Assembly: GCF_027531815.1 (NCBI RefSeq)
Contig: NZ_JAPZSK010000005.1
Span: forward strand, 186,001 to 250,000
Source of the DNA: Gemmatimonas sp.
Lineage (GTDB): Bacteria; Gemmatimonadota; Gemmatimonadetes; Gemmatimonadales; Gemmatimonadaceae
DNA: 64,000 nucleotides
Reading direction: 5' to 3'
The notes beneath the pieces are model-generated. The model saw only the letters and a list, made by a program, of their open reading frames with translations, did not search any database and had not been told where the DNA came from. Positions 61,963-64,000 of this stretch are shown in pieces (positions within the stretch are counted from its first letter, which is position 1; every line of letters starts with the position of its first letter). The position numbers and the translations under genes were made by a program.

Positions 61963-62057
61963 GGTTCGCAGCCGCCGCGGTGTTCCTCTGCATGAACGCC
62001 CGAGGACACGCCGACGACAGTCGCCGGCCCGGCTCGGCATCACTCCCGGACACTCTC

Positions 62058-62969
62058 ATGGCACGCACCCTGTTTCGTGTACTGGCAACGGCGACCACGC
62101 TGATCGGCGCGACGGCCTGCACATTCGACGCGTTTGGCGGCCCCGGCGACACCATGCAGTTCGACTCGGCCTTCGACAGCGCACCAACCGGACTCGATGG
62201 CGCGACCAGCTCCTTCTCCCCCGACAGCGAAGGGGCGTGGGGCGGGCCGCGCCGCGGCCGCGGCCCCGGCGGCCCCGGCATGATGGGACTCATGGGCGGC
62301 GGCATGGGTGCCGACTTCCTCGGCACCGGGGGCTTCGGGCGCGGAGCCCATCGCGGTCCGTTTGCGGCGCGCATCGACTCCACCTGCACCGTGAGCGCCG
62401 GCGACGTCACCTGCACGCGCACCGACAACGGCCTCACCGCCACCACCATCTACACCATTCATGACGCGGCCGGCGCCGCGCAAACGCGCATCGACACCAT
62501 CACCACCAATTCGGTGCGTACACGCGCCACGGTCACGGGTACCAGCACGCACGGCCGTGACGGGGCGAACGTGACGGCCACCGTGAATCACACCAGCGAT
62601 CGTACCGTGACCGGGCTCGCCGCCAGCAGCACGCAGCGCACGGTAAACGGCACCTCGCGCGGTACCGAAAACTCTACCGGCACCAATCGCGACGGCCAGA
62701 GCTTCACCGCCGTGCGCCTCTCGGCCGACACGACGACCAATCTCGTGGTGCCGGTGTCCACCACCGGACCGCGGCACCCCACGGCCGGCAGAGTCGTTCG
62801 CACCATGAAAGTCACCACGACGGTGGTCGGCGGCACGCCCAGTGTGAAGGAGCGCCGCGAGGTGGTGGAGTACGACGGGTCGACCACGGCCAAGGTGACG
62901 ATCACGCAGGATGGTACGACCAGGAACTGCACCCTGTCGTTGCCGCGCGGCCGCCCCAATTGCGGCTGA
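62058..62969 (+). CDS. Lipoprotein of unknown function
   Basis: A 303-residue protein with a lipoprotein signal (MARTLFRVLATATTLIGATAC, Cys21). A Gly/Met/Arg-rich low-complexity stretch (about 60-100, with GMMGLMGGGMGADF) precedes a Thr-rich beta region of repeated Thr-x-Thr strands (TRIDTITTNSVRTRATVTGTS, VTATVNHTSDRTVTGL). The end RNCTLSLPRGRPNCG has two Cys that could pair with the two earlier Cys (STCTVSAGDVTC). I recognise no family. It lies downstream of the sigma gene in the same direction and has its own strong terminator. Confidence 0.75.
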   Translation: MARTLFRVLATATTLIGATACTFDAFGGPGDTMQFDSAFDSAPTGLDGATSSFSPDSEGAWGGPRRGRGPGGPGMMGLMGGGMGADFLGTGGFGRGAHRGPFAARIDSTCTVSAGDVTCTRTDNGLTATTIYTIHDAAGAAQTRIDTITTNSVRTRATVTGTSTHGRDGANVTATVNHTSDRTVTGLAASSTQRTVNGTSRGTENSTGTNRDGQSFTAVRLSADTTTNLVVPVSTTGPRHPTAGRVVRTMKVTTTVVGGTPSVKERREVVEYDGSTTAKVTITQDGTTRNCTLSLPRGRPNCG

Positions 62970-62993
62970 CGAACAGCAGCCCCCGATGCGCAA

Positions 62994-63023
62994 CGCCCGG
63001 CCAGATGGCCGGGCGTTTTTTTC
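62994..63023 (+). terminator. Strong rho-independent terminator
   Basis: Stem ACGCCCGGCC (62994-63003) and GGCCGGGCGT (63008-63017), loop AGAT, then seven T (63017-63023). It ends the lipoprotein transcript and faces the convergent PorV-like gene. Confidence 0.93.
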
Positions 63024-63054
63024 AGCCGCTGCGAACGCACGACGCGAGTTGCCG

Positions 63055-64000
63055 TTACCGCAGCCGGATGCCCACGCGGTGCACCACCGGACGTCCGCCG
63101 CGCATGGGCTCCATCGCCCAGTCGACGGAGAACCGGTCGACGTTGAGACCGAAGCCGGCTGTCGCGAGGGGCTCATCGATTTCTCGCGGGAGCCGCAGCC
63201 CGCTGCGCACGACCACCGCGACCCCCTCGATGGGCACATAGCCCAGCTCCACACCGCCCGCCGGGCGCACGAATCCGTCACGCTCGACGCTCACCTGCGT
63301 CTGCATGCCCAGATCCCAGTGCTCCCAGAGCGGAAAGAGGCCACCACCGAAGCCCACGGTAAAGCGCGTCGGGAGCGCCCCCGGCCCGAACCCGAGATCG
63401 GGATCGCTCCCGATGTTCTGCACGGCCATGGCCAGCGTGGCCGATCCCAGCGGTTTGCTCACGCCCACGTCGAGCGCGAAGCCCCCATCGTGAACGGCGT
63501 CGAGTCGCTCTTCCGCGTACTTGGCGCTCGCGCCGACCCGCAGCCCCTTGATGGTACGCGCTACCCCGAACACGAACGCGTTGCTCGACGCCGTGACGGT
63601 CCCACCGTCGGAAAGCCGTGGACCGCCACGCTCGTTGGCACCCACCGGGTCTGCCGCGTCTCCCTGGTACTGCAGCAGCTGCGCGCCCAGCCCGATCGAG
63701 TAAGCGCCGAAGGTCTGCACGCTGCCGAAGGAGCCACTCGTGGCGCGGGCGCCGTATCGCTGCACGGAAACGGCGACCCCGCGCGCCTGAGGCAACATGC
63801 CGGGATTGTAGAACACCGCGTCGCCGTCGGCCGCCGCCGCTCCGGCATTGGCCATGCCCAGCAGCCGCGCGCTGGCAGGGAGGCGCAGCACCAGGGGGCC
63901 CTCGAGTCGTGCCTCATCGCTCGTGGACTGGGGCGCCACGGGCTGCGAACGCGTCCCCTGAGCCTGCAGGGCGACGGGGGCGGCGAAGGGGACGGCGAAC
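63055..64000 (-). CDS. PorV/UPF0164-like outer-membrane protein (5' end cut by window)
   Basis: At least 315 residues; the frame is open to the right edge, so the true start lies beyond base 64000. The visible start FAVPFAAPVALQAQ looks like the end of a signal peptide. The mature part has LPASARLLGMANAGAAAADGDAVFYNPGMLP, the hallmark of PorV/UPF0164 and related FadL-fold barrels, followed by alternating amphipathic strands and final HRVGIRLR. Such proteins are outer-membrane beta barrels, some serving type IX secretion; no other T9SS gene is seen here. Confidence 0.83.
   Translation of the reverse strand, partial: FAVPFAAPVALQAQGTRSQPVAPQSTSDEARLEGPLVLRLPASARLLGMANAGAAAADGDAVFYNPGMLPQARGVAVSVQRYGARATSGSFGSVQTFGAYSIGLGAQLLQYQGDAADPVGANERGGPRLSDGGTVTASSNAFVFGVARTIKGLRVGASAKYAEERLDAVHDGGFALDVGVSKPLGSATLAMAVQNIGSDPDLGFGPGALPTRFTVGFGGGLFPLWEHWDLGMQTQVSVERDGFVRPAGGVELGYVPIEGVAVVVRSGLRLPREIDEPLATAGFGLNVDRFSVDWAMEPMRGGRPVVHRVGIRLR

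Noticed and set aside
1-64000. Prophage, integrative element, tRNA or rRNA genes
   Set aside because: No integrase, capsid, portal, transposase, or tRNA/rRNA-like sequence was recognised. Absence of tRNA is by eye only and a tRNA scan would settle it.

Overview
The window is a 64 kb piece of a high-GC bacterial chromosome. It has tightly packed genes in short operons and no rRNA, tRNA, CRISPR array, integrase or transposase that I can recognise. The gene mix suggests a Gram-negative, outer-membrane-bearing organism: TonB-dependent receptors, an OmpA-type lipoprotein, many lipobox lipoproteins, FecI/FecR signalling, ECF sigma/anti-sigma pairs, DUF4097 proteins and a PASTA-less Ser/Thr kinase. 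This style fits Gemmatimonadota (Gemmatimonas-like). That placement is inference from gene content and composition, not from a marker gene.

Left part (1-11.8 kb, all minus strand). A likely seven-gene transcript starts at a promoter/operator upstream of mntH. It runs mntH - universal stress protein - DtxR/MntR-type regulator - two FtsX-type permeases - ABC ATPase - a permease-like protein fused to an AttH/CrtC lipocalin-like domain, which leaves the window at base 1. The last four genes resemble AttEFGH-type ABC systems. Behind them lie gamma-glutamyltransferase, a Nudix CoA-pyrophosphatase-like enzyme, a rhodanese, a D-amino-acid-transaminase-like enzyme and a ChrA chromate transporter.

11.8-18.5 kb (plus strand): a two-gene island with an 1147-residue Eco57I-like N6-adenine DNA methyltransferase overlapping an 849-residue SNF2-type helicase, followed by a HAD phosphatase. 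The pair resembles the two accessory genes of class 1 DISARM but has no DISARM core genes beside it. It is the best candidate here for an undescribed defence or DNA-modification module.

18.6-22.1 kb: ECF sigma factor, zinc-finger anti-sigma and two exported DUF4097 proteins in one operon, then a convergent pterin carbinolamine dehydratase.

22.1-34.0 kb: a split SOS mutagenesis cassette. imuA-imuB and dnaE2 are each preceded by an 18-bp direct repeat, TTCGG-N6-TTCGG with 11-bp phase. A third copy precedes a short structured transcript that ends at a terminator just before imuA. Between the two parts lie a SERCA-type Ca2+ P-type ATPase, an ENPP-like phosphodiesterase lipoprotein and, divergent from dnaE2, a homologue of photoactive yellow protein. 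imuA/imuB overlap by about 500 bp, and imuB and dnaE2 carry repeat-like in-frame insertions.

34.2-44.9 kb: a TonB-dependent receptor; a minus-strand signalling operon (response regulator, unknown helical protein, double-domain KaiC-like ATPase, decayed PAS/histidine kinase); a DUF4397 lipoprotein; an OmpA lipoprotein; small stress-type genes (DUF5670, CsbD, DUF937); an M48 metallopeptidase; a cysteine-cluster protein; and a cold-shock protein.

45.3-64 kb: an exported esterase, a Ser/Thr kinase followed by a HerA/FtsK-like ATPase, DUF547, CPBP protease, DUF4412, a Tat-exported class V aminotransferase-like protein, a secreted alpha/beta hydrolase, a divergent FecI / FecR-receptor signalling locus, a lipoprotein, and a PorV-like outer-membrane protein cut by the right edge.
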